Origin: Pseudomonadota bacterium
GTDB taxonomy: Bacteria > Pseudomonadota > Gammaproteobacteria > Steroidobacterales > Woeseiaceae
Reading direction: 5' to 3'
Length of the DNA: 64,000 bases
NCBI GenBank assembly: GCA_022572185.1
Contig: JACZWL010000010.1
Location: 1 to 64,000, forward strand
A program made the translations under genes and the position numbers. Positions 56,001 to 62,902 of the stretch are shown here, piece after piece (positions within the stretch are counted from its first letter, which is position 1; each line of letters starts with the position of its first letter). The notes under the pieces are model-generated. The model ran no database searches. It was given only the letters and a program-made list of their open reading frames with translations, and was not told the origin of the DNA.

Positions 56001-57837
56001 TGTCCTCCAACGCCTGCGACAGTGCGGCAAGCTCATTCGTGCGTCCGACGAACCGCGTGAGGCTTCCCGGGTCCGACGCCTCCAACCGGCTGGCGTGCCC
56101 GGACTCACCCAGTACGGCCAGCGGTGTCATGGCCGGTTGATCGGGCAACAGCTTGACCGGGGCGCGTCCCTCAATAGAGACGAATGGCTCGACAATCCGT
56201 GCGAGATCTGGAGGAATCAGGATCTCGCCAGGGGCAGCCAACGCGGCTAGGCGTGTGGTGTCGAGGGCGACCGTGCCGCCAACACGATAACGCCGCTCGC
56301 CCGATTCGGTGGCGCGAATCGCAACCTGCTCGGATCCTACGGCAAAACGCAGCTGGACGCCCTCCGGCAGACCCGCCTCGTCCGAATCGCCGGCCTGGAT
56401 TTCGAGTGCAGCCCGGACTGCACGGAGTCGGTCGTCTTCGTGTGTTGTCGGGACGCCAAAAAGAGCAATACATTTGTCTTCGGAAAACTCATTCAATACT
56501 CCGCCATAGTCTTCCACGATGGTTTGCACGCTTGTACGCAAGCCTGCCAACGTAGTTTCCACTTCGTCAGGATCCAGCGTTTCGAGCAGGGATTCGAAAC
56601 CACTGATCGAGCAGGCAATAACAGTGACGCGTCGGCGTTCCCCTTCCGGTGGCAGGCTTGGTGTGGAATCGAGAGAAATCTGGCAGGACGGATCGTCCAG
56701 CAGTAGTTCCAGGTCCTTGAGGATTGCCGAGGCATCCGGGTAGCGCCGCTCGGGGTCTTTATGCGTGGCGCGCTGGACCACAGCAGCGACATTGGGCGGA
56801 AGCGACGGCACCCGGCTGGTAAGGGTTTCGGGCTTGCTGTTCAGGATGGCGTTAACGACGGCCTGATCACTTCCGCCGCGGAAAGGCCGGGTGCCGCATA
56901 GCATTTCGTAGAGTACGACGCCGAGCGACCAGATGTCTGTCCGTTGGTCGACCTTGTCACCCCGCGTTTGCTCCGGACTCATATAGGCAACCGTACCGAC
57001 ACCTACACCCGTCTTCGTTACCCCGATTGCGCCAAACTTGGCCAGGCCGAAATCGACAATTTTCACTGTGCCATCTGCGGTCAGAATTATGTTGGCCGGC
57101 TTGATATCCCGATGGATTACTCCCTGCTCGGCAGCTTTCACGAGGCCGCGACTAATCTGTGCCGCGATGTCCAATGCCTGCGGAAGCGGAACGAGACCCT
57201 GATCGATGCGTTGCCGGAGCGTATCGCCTTCGTAGTACTGCATGGCGATATAAAAACGTCCATCGTCTGTGTCACCGACCTCGTGAATCGCACAGATGTT
57301 CGGGTGATCCAGTGCCGCGGCAGCTTTGGCTTCAATGAGAAAGCGTTCCTTCGCGTCCGCATCTGCGAGCAGGTGATCGGACAGGACCTTGAGCGCCACG
57401 ATACGATCCAGGCGAGTGTCACGGGCTTTGTAAACCACGCCCATTCCACCAACGCCAAGCCGCTCGAGAATGTCGTAATGAAAAAGCCGCTGGCCCTCCA
57501 TCTGAGTGGCGGAGAGGAACCGGCCGCTTGCCGGAGCCGCACTACCCGCGGTGCCAGCGTCGCTGGCCTGTGCCTCGCCCTCTCCCTCTTCCTTCGGGTC
57601 AGGGACAATGTCAAACATCCAGGCGAGCACCATGGCGACCGGAAAACCCAGTACAACGAGAATTGCGACCATGTTGGGCACCCAGACGGGTACGCCGAGC
57701 GGCGGCAGGAAAATGGTCGCGCCCTCGGCAATGCCTGCACCGACAACCAAGTAAGCCACCATTGCACGTATGACTTTGCGTCGCCTGAGCTCATGGAAGA
57801 AGCTGCGCAGCCGGAACCGGAATTTATCTTCAGGCAT
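53089..57837 (-). CDS. Ser/Thr kinase - cyclase-like - ATPase - TPR signalling protein
   Basis: The 1582-residue protein starts with a two-helix membrane module (ELRRRKVIRAMVAYLVV; LGFPVAMVLAWMFDIVP, residues 15-80). A eukaryotic-type kinase domain covers about 118-380: Gly loop GVGGMGV, Lys150, HRD with Asp244, DFG at 262-264. A class III nucleotidyl cyclase-like domain follows (about 402-560). Its first metal Asp is replaced by Ser410 (IACSISGFE), while Asp454 remains, so cyclase activity is doubtful. An ATPase module begins at FVGRTNELAAL, with Walker A GDVGVGKS at 625-632. From about residue 980, TPR repeats run to the end. It is probably an inner-membrane kinase with regulatory ATPase and protein-binding parts; targets are unknown. 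Confidence 0.9.
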   Translation of the reverse strand: MPEDKFRFRLRSFFHELRRRKVIRAMVAYLVVGAGIAEGATIFLPPLGVPVWVPNMVAILVVLGFPVAMVLAWMFDIVPDPKEEGEGEAQASDAGTAGSAAPASGRFLSATQMEGQRLFHYDILERLGVGGMGVVYKARDTRLDRIVALKVLSDHLLADADAKERFLIEAKAAAALDHPNICAIHEVGDTDDGRFYIAMQYYEGDTLRQRIDQGLVPLPQALDIAAQISRGLVKAAEQGVIHRDIKPANIILTADGTVKIVDFGLAKFGAIGVTKTGVGVGTVAYMSPEQTRGDKVDQRTDIWSLGVVLYEMLCGTRPFRGGSDQAVVNAILNSKPETLTSRVPSLPPNVAAVVQRATHKDPERRYPDASAILKDLELLLDDPSCQISLDSTPSLPPEGERRRVTVIACSISGFESLLETLDPDEVETTLAGLRTSVQTIVEDYGGVLNEFSEDKCIALFGVPTTHEDDRLRAVRAALEIQAGDSDEAGLPEGVQLRFAVGSEQVAIRATESGERRYRVGGTVALDTTRLAALAAPGEILIPPDLARIVEPFVSIEGRAPVKLLPDQPAMTPLAVLGESGHASRLEASDPGSLTRFVGRTNELAALSQALEDTQSGMGRFVTVVGDVGVGKSRLLFEFWKSLKDHNVRSTVGRCRERGSLTPLLPFIESVKDMLGMPKVLPDNAHDEVVTKTRDLAPQLEAYLPVILHVLSIESEQYALPSYLEGEDLQTALGEALISVFTLGAAGQPLVMLLEDWHWADEGSKEVLFQLQEMVSAYPLLVIVASRPVQAGASPLPTGDVHLELSPLAGGPAAEMLRASFDGAKIPAELSDRIAEKTGGNPFFIEELCRTLLESGTLVIEDGEAHLTGTIDRLQIPDTVQAVLKSRLDRLDPEAREVLRTAAVIGLQFGLELLSRVVPSRSRVEGALETLRSAGLIQRTGLVPEPTYRFKHALTRDVAYESLLERQRKERHALVGEAIENLYAENPEEQAARLATHFAAAEEWDKAIHYGLAAAKSAEGLWRLPETVEMLSRTRGWIECSNKNPAERSSLLIQLLLDLERHLEKLGRRDEQQAIIDDLTDLLPTDVATKERGEVCVRQGDLYTLLARFSEARPPFDQALEIAGQLEDSELRGKVLRSLGHTLWRQGNYDEAVPWLEQAVEQTREHADKSRLIADLCNLGRALRRQDEWDRAMTIGDEALQLANETGNPVDALYAYNYRGHLFRAMGQTDDAIAAFKEGGRRAHEARIPAREAFCTLGLAAIYLEQGELDAGLAAYQESVDLARRANRADQLAQSLVLLAEALVTCGRPDEAMPSFEEAVSVLRRIGIEEALASALTQLANAQQRAGRVEAEVSWRQVAEMQERLGDRPGTMDALEHLAGLHRTTDRSEAHWFYRRALSLATELEDPETEARIRNSLAVLAWQSGELDEAEKQYSMAAALLRRNQNRQELGVVLNGLGAILSKQDRASEALKILEEALATNREYGQDSAEADSLAALGAAARIAGDLTGSGVWYQQCVERRREFGDRAGEGWALQRLSEVSREAGEQQKADAFSIAALAIGREIGDKELESLASKLQSSDYTI

Positions 57838-57958
57838 AGGTCAATTGACGACTGCGCCGATGAGACTGCTATTCAGTATTCCTTCTAATTCATCGCTCAT
57901 GGTGGACATCTGCCTCGGGATGGTCCGTTCGATCGACTGGTGAGGATTTTACTCCAGA

Positions 57959-58080
57959 TGGCGGAGAGGGTGGGATTGACTCGGTGCATCCTTGCACCTC
58001 GCCCTTCGGGCGCACTTCGTGCGTCCAGATCGGCTGTCCTGCCGATCTGTCGAACAGCGTTCAAATCCCTGACCCTCTCC
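57959..58080 (-). ncRNA. tRNA-Ser-derived multi-hairpin element
   Basis: Read on the minus strand, this element has a closing stem of 9 bp (58072-58080 with 57963-57971) plus 6 bp (58064-58069 with 57972-57977) across a 2-nt bulge. It encloses four consecutive perfect hairpins: 58026-58049 (9-bp arms), 58012-58022, 58001-58011 and 57983-57998. It ends GCCA, and its last 19 nt equal the 3' end of the tRNA-Ser just upstream. It would be transcribed after the tRNA. Terminator read-through is needed. No function is known. Confidence 0.55.
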
Positions 58081-58113
58081 AAAAACAACGGCGCCCCAAA
58101 AGGACCCGTTGTT
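58081..58113 (-). terminator. Terminator after tRNA-Ser
   Basis: On the minus strand AACAACGG and CCGTTGTT form an 8-bp stem (58106-58113 with 58084-58091), with additional G/C pairing in the loop, then TTT. It begins three bases after the tRNA CCA end. Confidence 0.7.
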
Positions 58114-58115
58114 CT

Positions 58116-58206
58116 TGGCGGAGAGGGTGGGATTCGAACCCACGAAGGGCAACTAACCCTTGCTGGTTTTCAAGACCAGTGCATTCAACCGCTCTGCCAC
58201 CTCTCC
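58116..58206 (-). tRNA. tRNA-Ser(TGA)
   Basis: On the minus strand a 91-nt tRNA begins GGAGAGGTGGCAGAGCGG and has an anticodon arm CTGGT-CTTGAAA-ACCAG with anticodon TGA. A long variable arm (AAGGGTTAGTTGCCCTT) follows, as in class II tRNAs, then GTGGGTTCGAATCCCAC and the acceptor CCTCTCC-G. The CCA is encoded. The long variable arm and anticodon both identify serine. Confidence 0.96.
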
Positions 58207-58446
58207 TGGGGCCTGTATGACACCGGTTGTTCGACGGCGCATTCTGCGCGCAGGCTGCCAGGGATTCAACAACGCAACGCTGACTATCGTTGATTTAGGG
58301 CATTTTTCAGCAGTAATCATTGAAAATCGGCTGGCCAGGCACAAAATAGTGCCAGTCGCAGCTCAGGCCGCATTTCGAACCATGATTCGGCCAGTTTGTC
58401 AGATAGAACACCGGACTGCGCCCGGCTGAAGGATCAAGGCAAGACG

Positions 58447-59067
58447 ATGAAATTCTCAGTCCTTATTTCGATTGTGATATTGATGATGGCACTGTCCGCG
58501 TGCTCGCACGAGGACGGTACCGCGAACACCCCGGAGCCTTCGGAAAAGTCATTTAATGCGACCGTCGAAGATGAGCCTGGGGCAAAAAAGTCGATACAGG
58601 CGTACCCGTGCGAACATCGGGACGAATTCAGTGAATTCGATTTCTGGCTGGGCGAATGGGATGTGCATACAGCGAACGGGTCATTTGCCGGCAAGAATCG
58701 AATCGAAAAAGCACAGGCCGGTTGTGTGCTGGTCGAAAACTGGGTCAGCGTGACTGGTGTTTCCGGTATGAGCGTGAATTACTTCGATATATCGAGCGAG
58801 GAATGGGTGCAGGTGTGGAGTGGCGCGGGCGGCACGCAGATTGTGATTCGCGGCGGACTCAGCGACGAGGGCCTGTTATTGGAGGGGCATATCAACTATG
58901 TTGCTAACGGCACGTCTGCACCGTTCAGGGGATTGTGGACGCCATTACCTGACGGTCGTGTTCGTCAGTTCTTTGAGCAATCCAGCGATGGTGGTGAAAC
59001 CTGGGCGCCGTGGTTCGAAGGCTTCTATACTCGGACCAATATGGAACGGCAAGCAAGTGAGAAATAA
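58447..59067 (+). CDS. Predicted lipoprotein, DUF1579-like
   Basis: The 206-residue protein has a signal with lipobox (VILMMALSACSHED). The core FSEFDFWLGEWDVHTANG and later GTSAPFRGLWTPLPDGRVRQ match the DUF1579-like beta-barrel group, whose function is unknown. The ATG at 58447 (MKFSVLISI) is chosen because it starts the signal peptide; the frame is open further upstream. The following small membrane protein begins directly after its stop. Confidence 0.82.
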   Translation: MKFSVLISIVILMMALSACSHEDGTANTPEPSEKSFNATVEDEPGAKKSIQAYPCEHRDEFSEFDFWLGEWDVHTANGSFAGKNRIEKAQAGCVLVENWVSVTGVSGMSVNYFDISSEEWVQVWSGAGGTQIVIRGGLSDEGLLLEGHINYVANGTSAPFRGLWTPLPDGRVRQFFEQSSDGGETWAPWFEGFYTRTNMERQASEK

Positions 59068-59379
59068 TTGATTCGGCACACAGCAAACAGGCATTTTCCT
59101 GCAGGCAATCCGCTCGCCAACGTGCTCGTCGTTATTGTCGGCGCGCTCGTGATCGGCGCGACGATCATTCTGGGCGTCGTCGCGTTCGTCGCACTGAGCG
59201 GCATTATTTTGGTGTTGGCCGTCGTGCTGGGCGTTCGGATGTGGTGGCTTGGCCGGAAGCTGCCAAAACACAGCAGAGCGGCAAGCGGGCGAGGGCGACC
59301 CGGATCAGGTGACAATACCGTTATCGAAGGCGAGTACCGGGTAGTTTCTGTGCACCGGGATGAAGACCGACCGGACTAA
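59068..59379 (+). CDS. Small membrane protein, unknown
   Basis: The 103-residue frame directly follows the lipoprotein stop and would start at a TTG. It has one long or two close hydrophobic helices (about residues 18-57: VLVVIVGALVIGATIILGV then VAFVALSGIILVLAVVLGV), and a basic, then acidic hydrophilic tail. No family is recognised. An internal GTG near 59119 is another possible start. Its coding reality rests on the clean membrane segment and operon-like spacing. Confidence 0.6.
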   Translation: MIRHTANRHFPAGNPLANVLVVIVGALVIGATIILGVVAFVALSGIILVLAVVLGVRMWWLGRKLPKHSRAASGRGRPGSGDNTVIEGEYRVVSVHRDEDRPD

Positions 59380-59420
59380 AGAATAGGAAAACCGCCAGAA
59401 ACCCCGTAAGCTCGCGATCC

Positions 59421-60026
59421 ATGCGAAGCGGGAAATCAGATCAAGATCGGCGCCGCAAACGCCGGCGCCGCCGAATTCAAGCCATCATTATCTATGCTGG
59501 TATCGCCATCGGCTTGGCGTGGTTCTTTGAGTCCCAGGCCACGACCACAATCATCTTCGTCCGGCACGCAGAGAAAGAATTGAATTCGGGCGACGATCCC
59601 GCCTTAAGTGATGCCGGTCGCCGCCGGGTAACGGAATTGACGCGGCAACTCGTCGACGCGGACGTAGTGGCGGGCATCGACGCGATCTACACCACACCGT
59701 TCAGACGTGCTCGGGAGACAGCACAGCCATTGGCTGAAGCATTGAACTTGCAAATGAACACATATGATGCGGCCGACAGGGAGACAGTGCTCGAGACGAT
59801 TCTCAAGAACCACAAAGGAAAAATAATCCTGGTTGTCTGTCATAGCGACACGCTGCCGGAACTCATTGCGAACCTCGGAGCGAGTAAGAATGTTCCTGCG
59901 ATCGATGAATTCGAGTACGACAACATATACATTATTTCCATTCCATGGTTTGGCAAGACCAAGACTATTCGTCTGCGTTTTGGCGAGCCCTACAGGCAAA
60001 GCACAGTTGCCGACATAACAGCGTAG
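59421..60026 (+). CDS. Membrane-anchored histidine phosphatase (SixA/phosphoglycerate-mutase-like)
   Basis: The 201-residue protein has a very basic N-terminus (RRRKRRRRR), a single membrane helix (about residues 19-36), then a histidine phosphatase domain. The RHG motif is FVRHAEKE, with LSDAGRRRVTEL, TTPFRRARETAQP and the second catalytic His in VVCHSDTLPE. The basic residues place the domain outside the cytoplasm by the positive-inside rule. The substrate is unknown. Its TAG stop is the TAG of a GTAG-type REP element. Confidence 0.87.
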   Translation: MRSGKSDQDRRRKRRRRRIQAIIIYAGIAIGLAWFFESQATTTIIFVRHAEKELNSGDDPALSDAGRRRVTELTRQLVDADVVAGIDAIYTTPFRRARETAQPLAEALNLQMNTYDAADRETVLETILKNHKGKIILVVCHSDTLPELIANLGASKNVPAIDEFEYDNIYIISIPWFGKTKTIRLRFGEPYRQSTVADITA

Positions 60027-60046
60027 GAGCCCGTCCTGACGGGCGA
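60023..60046. repeat. GTAG-type REP element, copy 1
   Basis: GTAG followed by the hairpin GAGCCCGTCCTGACGGGC and GA. The leading GTAG plus short hairpin is the hallmark of REP elements moved by RAYT transposases. The stop codon of the phosphatase gene (60024-60026) lies in the GTAG. Confidence 0.75.
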
Positions 60047-60077
60047 TGACGGCTGCTCTTTTCAAACGTAGACCGAC

Positions 60078-60506
60078 GTGATTTCGCAAACTGAACTAAA
60101 AATCTCGACGACCGGCAGGGGCACTTATGACATCAGCCGTCAGATAGACGATGTCGTTAGTGCATCGGGGATTGTTACCGGGCTTTGCCACGTTTTTATT
60201 CGACACACCAGCGCTTCACTGATGCTTTGCGAAAATGCAGACCCCGCAGTCATGCGGGATCTGGAAGCATTCATGGAACGCCAGGTCCCGGATGGTGATC
60301 CTCTGTTTACGCACACGGCAGAAGGTCCCGATGATATGCCGGCACATATCAGAAGTGTTTTGACTCAGTCAGATATCAATCTGCCGATTTCGAACGGTCA
60401 TTGCGCCCTTGGTACCTGGCAGGGAGTTTACTTGTGGGAACACCGGTATGCACCGCATCAGCGAAACGTGATCCTGACGCTGACCGGCAGTAGGAGCCCA
60501 TCCTGA
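60078..60506 (+). CDS. yjbQ: YjbQ/UPF0047 family protein
   Basis: The 142-residue protein has the conserved HTSASLMLCENADPAV, then GHCALGTWQGVYLWEHR, which is the UPF0047 signature. E. coli YjbQ shows weak thiamin-phosphate synthase activity; the cellular role is unsettled. Translation starts at a GTG. Its TGA stop (60504-60506) falls inside the second REP copy, so the last residues (SRSPS) are encoded by the repeat. Confidence 0.92.
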   Translation: MISQTELKISTTGRGTYDISRQIDDVVSASGIVTGLCHVFIRHTSASLMLCENADPAVMRDLEAFMERQVPDGDPLFTHTAEGPDDMPAHIRSVLTQSDINLPISNGHCALGTWQGVYLWEHRYAPHQRNVILTLTGSRSPS

Positions 60507-60513
60507 CGGGCGA
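60490..60513. repeat. GTAG-type REP element, copy 2
   Basis: GTAGGAGCCCATCCTGACGG plus GCGA, one base different from copy 1. It provides the end of the yjbQ coding sequence and lies between the convergent yjbQ and bcp genes. Confidence 0.75.
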
Positions 60514-60518
60514 ACAGC

Positions 60519-61025
60519 TCAGTCTGAATCATCACCGTATCGTTGTTCCGCGTCGCTGGCTGTCATGCTGGCAGTTTCCCTCAGAATAATCGCTTTCTCG
60601 ATGAATTCCTTGTGCCGGTTGATCAGGACATCGGCTTGCAGGGCTGCCTGAATTTCTGCGCTTTGCGAAATCAGGTAGGTTGCGCGCCTCACGCCAACTC
60701 CGAAGGGGCCATCGACGTCATACATCTTTATTGCCACTTTGTCCGGATCGCTAAGGAGCGTGAATGGCAGTTCGTATTTTTCCTTGAACTTCATGTGACT
60801 CGCGGCATCCTGCGGGCTGACACCAAAAACCCTCAGACCGACTGACAGGATGTCGTCATGCATGTCACGAATCGAACAGGCTTCTTTGGTGCAACCCGGC
60901 GTGAAGTCCGCGGGATAGAAATAGAGTACGAGCGGTCCTTTTTCCAACATGTCGATCAGCGACACATTCTCACCTCTCTCGTTCGGCAAAACGAATTCCG
61001 GGGCTTTTGAACCAGGTTGGAGCAT
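60519..61025 (-). CDS. bcp: Peroxiredoxin, Bcp/PrxQ type
   Basis: The 168-residue protein reads VLYFYPADFTPGCTKEACSI in its active-site region: peroxidatic Cys in TPGCTKE and resolving Cys five residues later, the atypical two-cysteine Bcp arrangement. It reduces hydroperoxides with thioredoxin, whose reductase gene (trxB) is in the window. The C-terminus is extended by about 15 residues relative to E. coli Bcp. Confidence 0.92.
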   Translation of the reverse strand: MLQPGSKAPEFVLPNERGENVSLIDMLEKGPLVLYFYPADFTPGCTKEACSIRDMHDDILSVGLRVFGVSPQDAASHMKFKEKYELPFTLLSDPDKVAIKMYDVDGPFGVGVRRATYLISQSAEIQAALQADVLINRHKEFIEKAIILRETASMTASDAEQRYGDDSD

Positions 61026-61092
61026 ATAAACTCTCCTTGTTTACCTCTCGAGTTATCGAGGCGAAGATGATAGCCGAAATTTGCTGGAATAA

Positions 61093-61129
61093 AAAAGGCC
61101 TCTGCAATTCGTGAGTGCAGAGGCCTTTT
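61093..61129 (-). terminator. Intrinsic terminator before bcp
   Basis: A 14-bp stem AAAAGGCCTCTGCA with its complement (61116-61129) and a 9-nt loop. On the minus strand it is followed by TTTTTTATT and ends the upstream gene at 61149. It may also work in the other direction. Confidence 0.85.
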
Positions 61130-61148
61130 CCCTGTTACTACCTGCAAA

Positions 61149-61601
61149 TCAGTCTTTGAACTTAATTTCCTGATAGACCGCGTTTCCGCCGAGGCGCCGC
61201 AGTTTGCCGCGTTCAATTGTGGCATCACGGGCCTTGGCCAAAGAACCCTGAAGCTTTTCGGTCAACGCATCAAAGTACTCGGAGCTCAGATCAAATGCCG
61301 CCCAGTTCGGGTGCTCAGTGATCAGTAAGAGGTCGGGCTCTCCATCCCGGGCGAATGAGTTGACGAGCATGCGGTAAGAGACGACGTTGCCGTCCTCGAT
61401 TTGTTGGTCGAGGAAAACCCGCCAAAGGCCTCTCAAGTCATTGATGTAAGCATTGAACATGCCGGGCTCGGTGAATACCTGAGTAGTCGCAATGACATTT
61501 CCGTTTTCCCAGTTTCGGTCATTGTCCTGCGCGGCTGCCGGGACGCTGAACATTGATGCACACAAAAGAACGGCCAATGCCGCCATTAGTCTTGATTTCA
61601 T
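61149..61601 (-). CDS. Secreted protein of unknown function
   Basis: The 150-residue product has a signal peptide (LMAALAVLLCASMFSVPAAAQ). The mature part includes NVIATTQVFTEPGMFNAYIN and LLLITEHPNWAAFDLSSEYF, resembling small dimeric alpha/beta-barrel (ABM-like) folds, but no named family is recognised. The ATG at 61601 (MKSRLMAAL) starts the signal; the frame is open to 61685. A strong terminator follows. Confidence 0.75.
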   Translation of the reverse strand: MKSRLMAALAVLLCASMFSVPAAAQDNDRNWENGNVIATTQVFTEPGMFNAYINDLRGLWRVFLDQQIEDGNVVSYRMLVNSFARDGEPDLLLITEHPNWAAFDLSSEYFDALTEKLQGSLAKARDATIERGKLRRLGGNAVYQEIKFKD

Positions 61602-61734
61602 TTTTGTCTCCTGAACTTGTAATTGATTATTCTGCATGCGGGCACTGCCGCGACCGGCAGTATAATGAATCTCACGAAGAAACATAGGCTAATTGGGAAT
61701 GCCCGGCTCTGATAGAATTCCCGCCGTTCACAAC

Positions 61735-61773
61735 GCCCCGGTAGCTCAGTTGGACAGAGCACCAGATTCCTAA
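61735..61773 (+). pseudogene. 5' half of a tRNA-Arg(CCT)-like gene, broken after the anticodon
   Basis: GCCCCGG-TA-GCTCAGTTGGACAGAGC-A-CCAGA-TTCCTAA is a good acceptor 5' strand, D arm and anticodon loop with CCT. The next bases (CAAAATGTTGGG) do not complete the anticodon stem, and no T arm follows before 61869. Thus the 3' half is lost. The D arm matches the intact tRNA-Arg 134 bp downstream almost exactly. Confidence 0.75.
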
Positions 61774-61868
61774 CAAAATGTTGGGTGCAAGACAGGCGTT
61801 TATACTTATGAGGTTACGGACATCCCCTGTCCAGTAAAACAGGGATTGTCCAAAAAAAAGCGTTTATT

Positions 61869-61942
61869 GCGCCCGTAGCTCAGTTGGATAGAGCACCTGC
61901 CTCCTAAGCAGGGGGTCGCAGGTTCGAATCCTGCCGGGCGCA
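61869..61942 (+). tRNA. tRNA-Arg(CCT)
   Basis: GCGCCCG acceptor pairs with CGGGCGC. The D arm is GCTCAGTTGGATAGAGC, the anticodon arm CCTGC-CTCCTAA-GCAGG (CCT) and the T arm GCAGGTTCGAATCCTGC. The discriminator is A and the CCA is not encoded (CGA follows). It is preceded by a broken homologous gene. Confidence 0.95.
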
Positions 61943-62187
61943 CGATTTTCGCCGGGGTCTACTTATGCCCTGAATCCGGCTGTTTCAAGCCCGCATGATT
62001 CCACGGAATTGCGGAGACTGAAAACTGAGCGCTATTTGAGAGGTTTCACGCAGTCGATTAAATCCGGAGGCGGGCCGCGCATTGCGTAGTAGCTGGGTCG
62101 AGCACTGCCTGTTTACAGCAGCGTCCTGCCCGACTACTCCTTATCTTGGAGCAGGCCAGCGGACAAAGTGCTTTCCCCCCTTTTTCG
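61943..62187. other. Intergenic stretch between tRNA-Arg and vapC
   Basis: About 245 bp, without a supportable gene. A weak inverted repeat between about 62085 and 62140 (GTAGT...ACTAC with partial GCAG/CTGC matches) follows the vapC stop at a distance of 45 bp or more. No confident terminator is seen. Confidence 0.4.
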
Positions 62188-62622
62188 TTAGGCTAACAAG
62201 GGGTTTCTGGTCGACAGCGTCGGGAACCGGCTGAAATCACGGTCTGCAGTGAGGAACTCGGTAACACCGTGAGTCGTGCAAAGCGCCGCAATGCGCGCAT
62301 CATGAACGAGTGGGCCGCGGACCTGGCCTTTGACAACCAGTTCTTTTAGCTCCATCCAGTGATCACTGGATTCACCAAGGAGTACCAGGGAGGCCGAACC
62401 CAGCCAGGCATCGACCTGCGCGGCCGCCTGCTTCACGGTCGATGGTGGTGCGTAGATCTTTGGATGGGTAACGATGGCGAGAAATTCGTTGATACTTGGC
62501 CACGGCACGGCCCATTGATTCAGGCCTTCGGCCAGCTCCTTGATCAGATTAGCGGCCTGTACGTGCCAATCGGAATCCCGGCGATGCGCGTAGACCAGGA
62601 TGTTGGTGTCGACTGCAATCAA
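62188..62622 (-). CDS. vapC: VapC-type toxin, PIN-domain ribonuclease
   Basis: The 144-residue PIN protein has the acidic active-site residues: VDTNILVYAH at the start, the Glu in PSINEFLAIV, LVHDARIAAL, and the final TADRDFSRFP. VapC toxins cut tRNA or rRNA sites. It overlaps the antitoxin gene by 4 bp. Placement beside tRNA-Arg and a broken tRNA suggests a mobile origin. Confidence 0.93.
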   Translation of the reverse strand: MIAVDTNILVYAHRRDSDWHVQAANLIKELAEGLNQWAVPWPSINEFLAIVTHPKIYAPPSTVKQAAAQVDAWLGSASLVLLGESSDHWMELKELVVKGQVRGPLVHDARIAALCTTHGVTEFLTADRDFSRFPTLSTRNPLLA

Positions 62623-62864
62623 CTGCCGCGTCCTTCGTAGGCAGCATCGCGAATATCTGACCAGGCTTTATTCTTGAACTCTGCTTGTAAACCCTTACCG
62701 TCAATGCTCATGTCAGGAAGTACATATTTCGCGCCGCGTTGCTGTTCCTTGATGGTATTACGGATACCCTGTTCAATAATTGCACGTAGGGTTGTACGTC
62801 TCTTCGCCGCGAGTCTTTTGGCTTTTTTCAGCAGTTCGTCAGAAATGTCGACGGTGGTTTTCAT
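62619..62864 (-). CDS. vapB: VapB-type antitoxin
   Basis: The 81-residue protein begins MKTTVDISDELLKKAKRLAA, a ribbon-helix-helix DNA-binding fold, and ends with a toxin-binding tail (AWSDIRDAAYEGRGS). It precedes and overlaps vapC. A 14-bp perfect inverted repeat abuts its start codon, a probable autorepression site. No Shine-Dalgarno sequence fits before the ATG. Confidence 0.92.
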   Translation of the reverse strand: MKTTVDISDELLKKAKRLAAKRRTTLRAIIEQGIRNTIKEQQRGAKYVLPDMSIDGKGLQAEFKNKAWSDIRDAAYEGRGS

Positions 62865-62902
62865 ATATGGTTACCCATAGTAATAAATATGGGTAACCAT
62901 AT
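62865..62902. promoter_or_regulatory. VapB operator
   Basis: ATATGGTTACCCAT (62865-62878) and its perfect complement (62889-62902) are separated by 10 bp, so the half-site centres lie 24 bp apart. The repeat touches the vapB ATG. A minus-strand TACTAT at 62882-62877 might be a -10 element between the arms. Confidence 0.8.

Noticed and set aside
56944-57888. 314-codon plus-strand frame opposite the kinase gene
   Set aside because: The kinase domain on the minus strand is unambiguous; the plus frame has no motifs.
61814-61858. Possible terminator GGACA...TGTCC before tRNA-Arg
   Set aside because: The plus strand has an A-run, not a T-run, after the stem, and the stem is imperfect; not a rho-independent terminator in either direction.
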